A stretch of 64,000 nt of DNA, taken from Phorcus lineatus (taxonomy: Eukaryota; Mollusca; Gastropoda; Trochida; Trochidae). Where the stretch lies: the NCBI GenBank assembly GCA_921293015.1, contig OV121096.1:14449000-14512999 (forward strand). The letters are read 5' to 3'. Below are positions 54,601-64,000 of the stretch, piece after piece. The stretch's first letter is position 1, and every line of letters starts with the position of its first letter. The position numbers and the translations under genes were made by a program. Below the pieces are notes generated by a model, which saw only the letters and a program-made list of their open reading frames with translations, had not been told where the DNA came from and made no database searches.

Positions 54601-57359
54601 TCAGACATGGACTGGATGATAATGCTGAAGTGTTACATCAGGTATTTCATCATCTACTGGGAGTCGTTACTTTCGTAGGTATATTGAGTTTATGTGCAGG
54701 GAGCTGAGTTTTGTTGTCAAGTGGCCAATCAGAATGCAGGTTCAAGCTCACCTCCCAGAGGTATTTAGATATTTTAGAAGAACTATTGCTATCATTGATT
54801 GAACAGTTTTTTGTTCAGAAACATGCTGTCAATAAAACAATTTAAAAAGCAAAAAATTGAAATATGAAGTTGTATTTTCTTCCATGTTCATGTTAAAGTA
54901 TTTGGTGTTATATTCATTTTGAGAATCTAACTGTATGTGCCTTAATCGAAAATTTATGCACTCTTCATAAAATATTGCTGGTTTGGCTTGTACTTTTATT
55001 TGTGGACAGTAGGATAATCAATGATTAGACTTGTGCGCATGGAATATGCATTTAGGTCTTCACATTATGATGAATGTAACAATCTATTTACTACAAAAAT
55101 ACACGCGAATAAAAACCACAGAAAAAAACGACTAAATTTGAAAATGTAAATGAGGAGATGTTTACCAATAATAGACGTTTTAGATTACAAAATAACAATT
55201 ATAGGTCATGAGAAGCAGAACTACTTCTTTTGTGTATGACGTCACATAACGTGATTATGTGATGTCATGTATTCTTGCGCTTGCGCACTTAAAACAAAGT
55301 CATTAGGTCATTAAAATATCTCCCTTATGTCAACTGATTCTTGCTATAGTGATTAGCTTCAAACCCTGTTTTGACGAAAAACATTTTGTCTCCTGTAAAA
55401 AATACTATGAGAAAGAAAGTTTAAAACTTTGAATTTGTTTACAGGTGAGTAAATAGGTTGCTCAGGTGGTAAGTTTAATGAATATAGGTGTTCATGTGCA
55501 ATAAGCAACCGATGCTCGCAGGTTTCACTGCAACGCACAGCCACAATGGTGTTGCAGGTTTTCTCCCTGCAATAATACTAGCAGCCGCGATGTAAGTGGA
55601 ATACTCTTGAAAGCAGCGTTAAACGCCATATCATCTCACCTCACATGCCAAAAGATCAACTTACGAGGGGATATCAAAAAGTTTCAATATCACAGACACA
55701 TATCAAAGGTACAAACTTTATTTTGTTCTCATGTTTTTAAGACTTCTCTACATAGTCACTATCAAGAGATAAGAGATACACATTTTACCCATCGCTTCTT
55801 GACCTTGCGCAGACCATCTGAATAGAAGACCCCTGATTTCATGGAAAACCAAGCCTCCACCTCTCGAATGATGTCATTGGTGTTTTCACAACAATGTCCA
55901 TGAAGAGGATTTTTCTTCTCGGGGGAACAAGAAGAAATCACTTGGTGCAAGATCAGGTGAATAAGGAGGATGTGGTAAGCTTTCAAAGCCACATCGCCGT
56001 GCCTCCACAGCAGCTGCTTGACAAGTGTGAGCTGGGCATCGTCAGCTAACGGGCCTACACCTTTGGTGATCATACCGCGGTGCTTCCTTTTAATGGCATC
56101 TTGTAACTTGCTCAGCAGGTTGCAGTAATAAACTCCATTAATTGTCTGACCCTTAGCTACATAATCCGTCAAGATGACTCGATGACAGTCCCAAAAAACA
56201 GACACCATGACCTTTCCTGCAGCCTTTGAAACTTGGCCTTTTTGGGAGGTGGTCACGTAGCATGCTTCTACTCTTTGCTCATCTCTTTTGTCTCAAGATA
56301 TTATTGATAGACCAAGCTTTCATCCTTGGTAACAAACATTTGAAGAAATCCTCTTTGTCTTGTTCCAGAAGCTCCAAAACTGTCAAAACTCTCACTGACA
56401 ACCAGGTGGTATTATTTATTTTGATTAATAACTTATAAAAGGCCATTCTGCATGTATTTTCAATAAAATCATTCATAACAAATATAGACTTAGAGTGTTC
56501 AAGCCGCGGGATAGCAGGATTCATGCAAAGTATTTGAATTGGATGCAAACAGAATCATCTGTTTACACCCCTTGTTCAAATCAGATGATTTTGATTAAAT
56601 ATGATGCCATGCGAATTACAGTCACAGATTTTTTGTACGGTGTTGTCAAAACTATCCATCTGCTCCCACACGCAAAATCCCCAAGGTGGTTCCAACATAA
56701 ACAATCCGACTGGTCCCACACGCAAGATCCCGAAGGTGGTCCTAATATAAACAATCCAACTGCTCCTACACGCAACATCCCGAAGGTGGTTCCCTCATTA
56801 ACCATCCGACTGGTCCCACACGTAAGGTCCCGAAAGTGGTTCCAACATAAATCATCTGACTGCTCCCACACGTAAGATCCAAAAGCGCATGCAACCGCAC
56901 AGTTTTTGAACCCAACCAAATTTCTAATTCATTTTGTTTTCAGGGTGTAACTCTGACCTGGAAAGTTGAAAGTTGGTATTGATGTTGATTGTTTTGTTGT
57001 GTTTTCCTTAACTCCTAGGTTCCTTATGTTGTTCAAGTATACAAATACAGCTTAATCCTTTGAAAGAAATCTTCATTCATGAACATAACTAGTGCATAAT
57101 TTCTTGTCTGAATGCTGTCAAACTATGGGTAGGGATATGTGAGTGTGCTCGCTCTTGGCTACTTTAAAAATCAATGCTCCAGTTCTGGTGCTTTAACTTC
57201 AGACTCACCTTGGAATGTTTTTGCTATTTGCAGAGTATTCATACCCTTAATGATCCCATCTGCTTTTATGCCCTGCCGTTGGGAGTTGATGACACTGACC
57301 TTGAAACTGAAACTTCCAACGGATTTAATCAAATAATATCTTTATCTTACAATCACTGA
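51684..57359 (+). CDS. Possible host gene, four exons in compatible phase
   Basis: Exon 1 51684-51765 (ATG, ends CAG|GTATG, phase 1) encodes MTETNLLHDDLFIDDALKSD. Exon 2 54065-54156 (after TTTTAAG; ends ACA|GTATGT, phase 0) has LQLFLHQFLQFKAERLTLW. Exon 3 54523-54641 (after TTTTTCAG; ends CAG|GTATTT, phase 2) has SSQLTPEHLFASDMDWM. A terminal exon 57236-57359 (after TTTGCAGAG) is open in the required phase with DPICFYALPLGVDDTD. All joins agree in phase, giving about 138 residues. I do not recognise the family. The spacing, intronic repeats and lack of transposon motifs favour a host gene, but it is assembled by eye. An alternative last exon at 58570-58671 is also open. Confidence 0.35.
51790..52560 (+). 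other. Intronic or intergenic stretch
   Basis: No repeats or coding similarity noted. Confidence 0.3.
52561..54045 (+). repeat. Complex repeat with 'CCCCGCAACAACAAAGTTG' start and 180-bp units
   Basis: Begins CCCCGCAACAACAAAGTTGG-GGGGTTGTTATAAATGGC and CTGTCCATCTGTCC, a leader of a kind seen widely in mollusc genomes. It then shows repeated 'GACTCTGTTAGAAAACT...CATAACTTCTAAACATAT...TTTGATCAAA' modules, and three units of about 180 bases starting CAATGGGGACA at 53371, 53549 and 53730. No coding function. Confidence 0.65.
54205..54312. mobile_element. Short Harbinger-type MITE
   Basis: GGGCCTAGATTTTCGAAGCT at the left and the complement of GGACCTAGATTTTTGAAGC at the right form inverted ends around about 65 bases containing CTTACGACAATCTTAGC. 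Ends of this type (GGGCCTAGATTTTCGAAGC) are familiar to me from Harbinger-related MITEs of molluscs. Target duplication unclear. Confidence 0.6.
55510..55645 (-). repeat. SINE-like dispersed repeat, copy 2
   Basis: Reverse-oriented relative of 1001-1135, with CGATGCTCGCAGGTTTCACT at one end and CATCTCACCTCAC at the other. Lies just downstream of the mariner remnant. Confidence 0.6.
55760..56440 (-). pseudogene. mariner transposase remnant
   Basis: Minus strand: LELLEQDKEDFFKCLL and an eroded RDEQRVEAC block near 56290, then KAAGKVMVSVFWDCHRVILTDY (about 56200), QTINGVYYCNLLSKLQDAI, then frameshifts; in another frame HPPYSPDLAPSDFFLFP (about 55950), the hallmark of mariner third-Asp regions; then EVEAWFSMKSGVFYSDGLRK and KRWVKCV at the C-terminus. 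The second catalytic Asp block (HQDNA type) is lost. Terminal repeats were not located. Dead copy. Confidence 0.88.
56650..56885. repeat. 50-bp minisatellite, about 4.5 units
   Basis: Units begin CTGCTCCCACACGCAA or CTGGTCCCACACG at 56660, 56710, 56760, 56810 and 56860, so the period is exactly 50. CTGCTCC and CTGGTCC units alternate strictly, suggesting expansion by a 100-bp dimer. Both strands stay open across the array (no stop in one frame each), which produces long but meaningless ORFs. Confidence 0.9.
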
Positions 57360-58569
57360 GCAAATTTCTTTCTGAACTTCTTTGCATAAATTATGAAATA
57401 TAGCGTTAACCTGTAAGTTTACTGAGCAAATGTATTCTTCTACTTTGGAAATGTAGGCCATTATTGGTTAGTACTTTATTTAAGGACCTCGTGCTTTAAC
57501 TATAATAGTTCAGGGCAAAACTATACTTTATTACAAAACACATTGGGGTAGAGCGAACTTTATTTCTTTTCTAAGATGCTAAAATGATCTTTACAGGGAC
57601 CACTCTGATAATAATAATCTCGAAATAAAATATAGTGTTTACATCGCTCACATTAATAATCCATGAACAGGGCTAACTGTTGGCTATTCCAAGTATAGAA
57701 CCCAACCCCTAGTTTAAAATGACATTTAGTTGGTTAAAGCTCTGATTATTGCAGTTTTGCACTTTAACTTTTTCATTTATTCAATTTTGAATTATATTTT
57801 ATGCTTATTTTTTTCTTTAAAAATTTAAACAAACAAATTAACACCTTGGTTTTTAAAAAACCTTTACTTTTACAAACTCTTGTCGTGCGATTATGCAGTG
57901 CTGGCCACATTGCCCATATAAGGCTTATCACGTGGTCAACATTCCACAAAGAATTATGGGTAATGTTTGTTTTGGAAGCGTGATGGCGGACTGAATCCTG
58001 ACATCTATTTTTTTTGCTGCTGTCATAAACGTTGAAGGTGATGCTTTAATCTCTTATATAAGCAGACTGTTTGGGATGTACACCCAGAATTATGTAATTA
58101 TTAGGTTGACCGTGTCACATTGAACCTGGTAGAGACGGTTGACGTGAACGAACGTCACAGTCCCACTGGGCGCCGTGACCTGACGCGAAACAATGTGGTC
58201 ACTCGACAGTCGACAAGCATTTGCTTTCCATTCTTATTTCCTGTAGATAGAACTAAATGATTCGAAACTAGTCACTATTAAAAGAAACATTATCGGCAAA
58301 AGCGCCAATACGATAGACATTGATAGGGACAAGTCATGTTGATCGAGAGAATCGAGATGAAAGGTTACCATAGACGCGTGATCACGAGGGGGCAGCAGGG
58401 AAGAGCGGATGTAACCTCATTCAATTGTTACGTCATGAAAAAACTATACCTTTATTGTCTGAGAAAGTACTTTTTTTTTTATTGTTCTAACCGCTAGGCA
58501 TCTTAGAATGCTGAATAAGTATTTGTGCCTGTTCAAGCATTACTATTTATTTTACAATTGTATTTCAGA
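57360..58569. other. No confident feature
   Basis: GC-richer, CpG-containing patch at about 57880-58440 may be promoter-like, but I see no core element or first exon that supports this. Confidence 0.3.
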
Positions 58570-58671
58570 CTCCAGCTCCTCCTAGACTGTGGTCAACAGG
58601 GGGTCAGAGCCCTCAGAAGAGCTCGCTTACCTCCCCTCAAACTTCCATCTCCACACCTCTACACAGGTACA
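58570..58671 (+). CDS. Possible coding exon
   Basis: Lies between TATTTCAG and CAG|GTACAT. All three frames are open over 102 bases; one gives a Pro/Ser/Thr-rich stretch (TPAPPRLWSTGGQSPQKSS). It could follow exon 3 of the candidate gene at 51684-57359. No family recognised. Confidence 0.25.
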
Positions 58672-58959
58672 TGCTACATACCTTTCATTTAAAATTTTCC
58701 TATATCTTTTTCTTGTTAAAAAAACAACCCAAAAACTTATTTTGCAAGTTATATTTACTTTCTATGTTTTAATGAAAGGCTAATTAAAAGGTTGATAAAG
58801 GTAAAAATTTCAAACCTGATTATCTAGTCAAAATGCTCCTAGAGACCTACAACTTGATTCCTTCAATGAAAACAAATCACAAATACGAAGAGCACCTTAC
58901 GACTGTATACAGGCGTCTGAAAACTGTTAGAATTGCCCAGAAGACAATCCTAGTTATTA

Positions 58960-59179
58960 TTAGGTCTTCAAGTCAAAGTCTGGAAGACCTATTGTTGTTA
59001 TCCGTATTATTAGGTCTTCAAGACAAAGTCTGGAAGACCTATTGTTATTATCCGATTTCTTCAAGTTCTTATTATTATTTGTACTTTTTTTGTGAATCGG
59101 ATACAGCCAAAACAGCTGCTTCAAATTTGACCAAATTTGGTATGCTGATAGCCCTTACTGAGGAATAGACATTCAAAGC
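58960..59179 (+). repeat. Dispersed repeat 'AGGTCTTCAAGACAAAGTCTGG', left part, with a 53-bp duplication
   Basis: The opening unit TTAGGTCTTCAAG(T/A)CAAAG...TTATCCG is present twice in tandem (about 58962 and 59010). Continues in 62095-62290 beyond the inserted element. Confidence 0.65.
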
Positions 59180-62094
59180 TTAAAGTGCAACTCCCGGGTG
59201 ATTTTGCTCCAAAATTTTCCGTCTATATACACTTTGCTTCGCAAGTACATCTAATAGACGTGAAAAACACATTCATTAGTAAAAAGTCATCAATATCACA
59301 AATACCTTAGCTATTCGGATGAAGGATGTTTTTAGAAAATCGTAAAAGAAGTTGAAAACTCTAACGTTTACGTCGCTGTTTTGACGTGTCGGCCATCTTA
59401 CCTTACGATAAACACCGGGAAAACCTCGATTTCGTCCTATGGAATGTGTGACGTCACCTGTGGAAAACAGAAGGCCACTGTCGTATCTTTACACTGTCAG
59501 ACAATGAAATAGCGCGGATTGTAGCAGCCATACCAGTCGACCAATTCATATAAAAATTGGCAAGATATCTCCTTATGAACTTCTGACGCAATAGTAAATG
59601 GGAAATAAAATTTAAATGACGATTAAGTTGAATAAATGTCCATTACATAACCCGGAAGTGAGTCTCCTCATATGTTGAACTCGAACGTCAAAACAGTACT
59701 AATTTCGGTCGAAAAGACATCGGGTAACGTACGTGTTTTTACAAATGCCCTTGCCAATGTAAGGACAATGATGATTCAAACAAACGTATGTTGTGTAACT
59801 GTATTTTTGTCGTTTAAAATGGCGAAATGCCGCTCGTTACGTAAGTCAACTTGCACGTACGTACAACGCAGCAAAATACACGAGTGTGAAATAATTCAAT
59901 GTATTGTGGACAGATTCAAAATGAAATAACCAGCTGCATACTTTTTATTCATTATAAAATTGAAAATTATGATAACATTTTACGAATGCATACTGGTGGT
60001 TGAATCTAGCAATTTTTTTCAATTATTTGCTAATTTCACTAAATGATTAATTTGTGCATGGCCGATGTTCGATATGGAATTTTTATTGTAAGCTTTCCAT
60101 GTTTTAAAATCCATGACCAGTCTTTATTTTTTTCTGACCAAACACAAAAATTATCAAATATTCTGAACCTTCATTCATTCTTTCGTCCATTTTTCATATT
60201 ACCTTTGTTGGAATTGGAAATAAGCTGATCAATCGCCCTTCACCTATTCACTAGGAATTAGGATAAAGAAAGATTAAAATAAGTCTATCAAAATATATGA
60301 TATTACAAACAATGTATTGACAACAGAACTATACAGTGAAATAATGTTCCAAAAATTGGTGCAATTAAGTTTTCTTTCTTTTTTGGTGTCGCAACAAAAA
60401 TAGATTAATTATTATATAAAGTTTACAAATAATAAATAAGAATGCTCAAGCACAGTGTATTGTTTGTGATGTTATTTACTTGCATATTAACAGCACACAA
60501 AATTCCCTTGTTTGCTTTAATTGCTATTTTTCTTCTAAATATTAACTTTAACTAAGCATTGCCTTATACAATAAAATAAACTGCTATGGATGCTGAATAA
60601 ATTCATGCATTGATGTCTGTAACCAAGATATTTAACTGCATATTCAATAAAAAAAAATACAATTTTTGTTGAGTCATCTAAAGACATCTTCTGTGTACAA
60701 AAAAGCGTTTTTGTTTCCAGACACTCCACCCCAAATATCATAAACTGTCATCATTCTGTCACAGCATTAAAATATTGCTCAAGTGAATACTGTTTTGACA
60801 ATTTAATAAAATATAGATTATAAATGCATGTGATAAGATTCATATTACAAAATTAGAATAAACCATATATTTGTGTATGTCAGTCTTAATGTTATGTTAT
60901 TCGAAATTAAGGGGGGGGGGGGGGGATGCATTGAGATGATTGACTTAATTTTGAAAGTCAAGTTTGGCACACATAATAATTGGGCTTTACATAATTTCCA
61001 AGCTTTGCAAAAAATTATATTTAATTTCCTGATTATGGAGAATAATTTAAGCAATGTTTGATATTGAATCTGATTGAATAAATTAAATTTTATAAATCCC
61101 TTCTGTTTGAATAATAATAAAATTTATTTGATTCATTTTATTTTGGCTTGTATTTATAGTTCATTTACAAAAAATGTTGAAATAATTAAAGTATATATCA
61201 TTTTGAAATTTAGAGTTGAAAGACTAAAATCTAAATGGTGTCATCTGGTAATTTTTCACCCTTTAGAAAATTCTAATATCAACAACAAATTATCTTTGTT
61301 CATATCATAGATATGATTTTGTAATTTACTCAAAATCCCCAGTACAACAAATTTAACTTCACCGATTGTTCAAATGTTTTTTTCATACACATGTACTGAT
61401 GTAGATTGAGGCCGCCTTTCGAAAGTCACGGCAGCGAAATATAAACAAAACTCGGCGAATGACGAGAGCTGCGTTCGAGAGACTTACGATGACAAATCAG
61501 CTGTTTCTTTGAGGCTGAAAAACGAAGTGATATTGATACATTCGACAGTAAACTGACGAAGAAAAATCTTTTAGGAAAATTATAACAAGGAGTCACTCAC
61601 CGGTGTTTTTAATTGGGTGCATTACCCGTGTAGACACAGTATAAAGCAGTGGTTTGAGACTGCGAATTTATCATACGAATTGTTTCCATAATAACGTATA
61701 AAAGTCATCAAAAGGCTTTTTCCTTTTTTCTTGATTTTCGTACAGCACTTATATTTTAAAAAAATCACCCTAAAACGTTCTGAGTTTTCAATAGCTACGA
61801 GAACACGATCACCTAATTATGAAATGTGGTGTTGTTTACATTTGTTATGGCGGCTACGTCGCGTGTGTTTTCCACAGTTGACGTCACATCCGGTTGATTT
61901 CACGGAACAACACGATCGGGAAGGCAATTTACTATCCTTTTTTCAATCGAAATTAATTACATAATCAAGTTATATAAACTTGTTAAAACCTGACGTAAAA
62001 TCAATTCAAGAAGGATGTATTATGAAAACATGCACATAAGTGTACAATTTGGCTTGGTTAAATAAGGTGATTTTACCCGGGAGCCCCACTTTAA
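59180..62094. mobile_element. 2.9-kb TTAA-flanked DNA transposon derivative
   Basis: The left end TTAA-AGTGCAACTCCCGGGTGA and right end ACCCGGGAGCCCCACT-TTAA are inverted copies bounded by TTAA. The element divides a repeat that is continuous at 50005-50310, confirming insertion. Symmetry extends inward: TGTGTGACGTCACCTGTGG (about 59447) against the complement of TGTGACGTCAACTGTGG (about 61870), and matched GGCGGC/GTCGGCCATC blocks. The interior has only short frames (59672-59929 for example) with no transposase motif. The TTAA target points to piggyBac or Kolobok as mobilising family. Confidence 0.8.
60909..60923. repeat. Poly-G run
   Basis: About 15 consecutive G in an AT-rich setting, inside the 2.9-kb element. 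Length may be unreliable in sequencing. Confidence 0.7.
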
Positions 62095-62284
62095 TCGGAT
62101 CATGCGTTAATGGCACAGTCTGACTCAAATTTTCAAAAATTAACATTGGAAAATTTTTTAAAATGTACTTAGAGACCTGAAACTTTTTTTAAAAGATCGG
62201 CAATGAGATTTGAAGCAAAAAAGTAAATCATGGCGAATTCGTAGCATGCATAGTTATGCAGCCATATTGGTTTTTTTTACTTTT

Positions 62285-63505
62285 TAGCTCATCAGGTCTG
62301 AAAGACCGGATGGGCTTATGGCATGGCAAGGCGTCCGGCGTCCGTCCATCCGTCCGTCCATCCGTAAACTTTTCACTTTTTCGACTTCTTCTCCAGAACC
62401 AATGACTCTAGAGAGCTGAAATTTTATGTGCATACTCCTTGGCAAATGGGGATTCTAAATTGTAGATTTCGTGACCCCATGACCCCAAATGGGGTCACAA
62501 GGGTCAAAAACTTAAAAATCTATTTTAATCTTCTTCTCCAGTTCCAAAAGGTCCAGAGAGCTGAAAAGTTGTGTGTAGACTCCTTGGGAACTGGAGATTC
62601 TAAATTGTAGGTTTGGTGACCCCATGACCCTAAATGAGGTCACAGGGGTCAAAACATGAAAAACCTATTTTCATCTTCTTCTCCAGTTCCAAAAGGTCCA
62701 GAGAGCTGAAAAGTTGTGTGTAGACTCCTTGGGCACTGGAGATTCTAAATTGTAGGTTTGGTGACCCCATGACCCCAAATGGGGTCACAGGGGTCAAAAC
62801 CTGAAAAACCTATTTTCATCTTCTTCTCCAGTTCCAAAAGGTCTAGAGAGCTGAAAAGGTGTGTGTAGACTCCTTGGCCAACGGGGATTCTAAATTGTAG
62901 GTTTGGTGACCCCAAATGGGGTCACGGGTCAAAACCTAAAAAACCTAATTTAATCTTTTTCCCTAGTTCCAAAAGGTCCAGAGAGCTGAATAGTTGTGTG
63001 TAGACTCCTTGGGCTTTGGAGATTCTAAATTGTAGGTTTGGTGACCCCATGACCCCAAATGGGGTCACAGGGGTCAAAACCTGAAAAACCTAATTTCATC
63101 TTCTTCTCCAGTTCCAAAAGGTCTAGAGAGCTGAAAAGGTGTGTGTAGACTCCTTGGCCAACGGGGATTCTAAATTGTAGGTTTGGTGACCCCATGACCC
63201 CAAATGGGGTCACAGGGGTCAAAACCTGAAAAACCTAATTTAATCTTTTTCCCTAGTTCCAAAAGGTCTAGAGAGCTGAAAAATTGTGTGAAGACTCCTT
63301 GGACACTGGGAATTCTAAATTGTAGGTTTGGTGACCACTTGACCCCAAATGGGGTCACAGGGGTCAAAACCTTAAAGTCCTACTTTCATCTTCTTCTCCA
63401 GTTCCAAAAGGTCTTGATAGCTTAATAGTTGTGTGTAGACTCCTTGGACAATGGGGATTCTGAATTGTAGGTTCGGTGACCCCTTGACCCCAAATGGGCA
63501 ATGGG
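62285..63505 (+). repeat. 145-bp tandem array with a CCGTCC leader
   Basis: A leader, AGCTCATCAGGTCTGAAAG through CGTCCGTCCATCCG, precedes eight monomers starting with CTTCTTCTCCA or CTTTTTCCCTA at 62385, 62530, 62675, 62820, 62955, 63100, 63245 and 63390. The period is 145 except for one 135-base unit. Each monomer includes GAGAGCTGAAA, GACTCCTTGG, GATTCTAAATTGTAGGTT and the palindrome TGACCCCAAATGGGGTCA. Units 4 and 6, and 5 and 7, resemble each other most, so part of the array grew as a dimer. Frames on both strands are by-products. Confidence 0.9.
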
Positions 63506-63774
63506 CCTTTTTTATTTGATTGTGAAAACTCAGACGTTGGGACAGGCTATCTTTCCTACACTGCCCATGACCCCATGGTCTAAACCACAACACCTATTTC
63601 TATCAAAAGTCTGATGAGCTACAGAGCCCATGGCTCTATTTTTTAAATTTTCGGACCCCATGCAACTTTGACAATCTTCTTCTCTGATGATACTTGCAGT
63701 GGACAGCTGATATTCATACTTAATGGAGCTGAAACATTTGAGTTTTGAATTACACTCATAGAAGGTCCCAACAT

Positions 63775-63998
63775 TAACCCTTCCGTTGCTGAATATTATT
63801 TTGACCAGTTTTGCCCCTGTGGCTGAATTTTCCAGCGCTCGCCTCGCTACGGTAATAACGCAATTAGCCCCTGTGGCTGAATTATTTCGCACCGCGAGTC
63901 GCGGCTGTTTTTTCGATAAATGGTGTATTCACATGGCGGATTACGGGTGAAACTGACCGTTTGATACAAAAGTAGCCCGCCAATCCCGTACACAAATG
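63775..63998 (+). repeat. Dispersed repeat 'CTGTGGCTGAATTTTCCAGCGC', copy C
   Basis: The most complete copy: TTAACCCTTCCGTTGCTGAA, CCCTGTGGCTGAATTTTCC, GCTCGCCTCGCTACGGTAAT, a second CCCTGTGGCTGAATT, then GTATTCACATGGCGGATTACGG. Aligns with 34810-35041 (reversed) and in part with 17838-17950. Runs to the window edge. Confidence 0.7.
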
Positions 63999-64000
63999 AA

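Noticed and set aside
56495..56919. Two long overlapping frames, plus and minus
   Set aside because: Both are produced by the 50-bp minisatellite, whose unit lacks stops in those frames.
57880..58450. CpG-island-like promoter
   Set aside because: GC content rises but I could not find a core promoter or first exon, so only noted as background.
63025..63593. Repeated minus-strand frames such as MTPVTPFGV
   Set aside because: They are translations of the 145-bp tandem monomer and not a protein repeat with other support.

Overview
The window looks like repeat-rich nuclear DNA from an invertebrate, most likely a marine mollusc. It is AT-rich, has spliced (GT..AG) reading frames, and holds no bacterial-style operons, rRNA or tRNA that I could find. 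The mollusc call is an inference from repeat types: short repeats with ACTCACTC tails and GTTAAACGC ends, the 'GCTCATCAGGTCTGAAAGACCGG' type tandem array, and CR1/L2, Penelope, Harbinger and hAT elements together. No gene can be tied to a named host gene with confidence.

Layout. 1-1.4 kb: LINE 3' scrap, clustered TTAGTAAGCTTACTAA palindromes and a SINE-like copy. 1.5-4.2 kb: decayed L1/Tx1-like LINE (+) split by a TTAA-flanked MITE. 5.0-7.45 kb and 16.0-17.8 kb: two copies of a long-inverted-repeat element; the first carries an acidic exon resembling the start of P2RX7-like zinc-domain proteins. 8.5-8.9 kb: LINE tail. 11.3-13.65 kb: a nearly whole Penelope-like element (-) broken by a single frameshift, with a hammerhead ribozyme and a CRE/TATA promoter-like block behind it on the opposite strand. 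14.57-14.93 kb: TA-flanked MITE. 18.3-19.2 kb: dead piggyBac. 20.1-21.9 kb: complex repeat array interrupted by a 58-bp-TIR element; an inverted relative of the array lies at 33.3-34.6 kb.

22.6-30.8 kb is one decayed Ty3/gypsy pol (-) serving as landing ground for at least four insertions: a hAT-type MITE, an L2-like LINE (itself split by a CR1-like LINE), a second MITE and a hAT-derived element with a BED-finger remnant. Target duplications and split protein motifs let the order be read. 30.8-35.5 kb is a 4.7-kb unit with short terminal inverted repeats and subterminal arrays.

39.2-41.8 kb: four-exon Harbinger (HARBI1-like) pseudogene. 42.65-46.97 kb: the best preserved element, a hAT transposon with matching ends, a 6-bp target duplication and a three-exon transposase frame with no visible lesion. 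50.9-57.4 kb holds phase-compatible exons that may be host genes running away from each other. 55.8-56.4 kb: mariner pseudogene (-). 56.65-56.88 kb: 50-bp minisatellite. 59.18-62.09 kb: a 2.9-kb TTAA element inside another repeat. 62.3-63.5 kb: 145-bp tandem array, each monomer carrying a TGACCCC palindrome.

The elements do not form a shared pathway; the value of the window is as a stratified record of transposition, with one possibly mobile hAT and one ribozyme-associated Penelope element.
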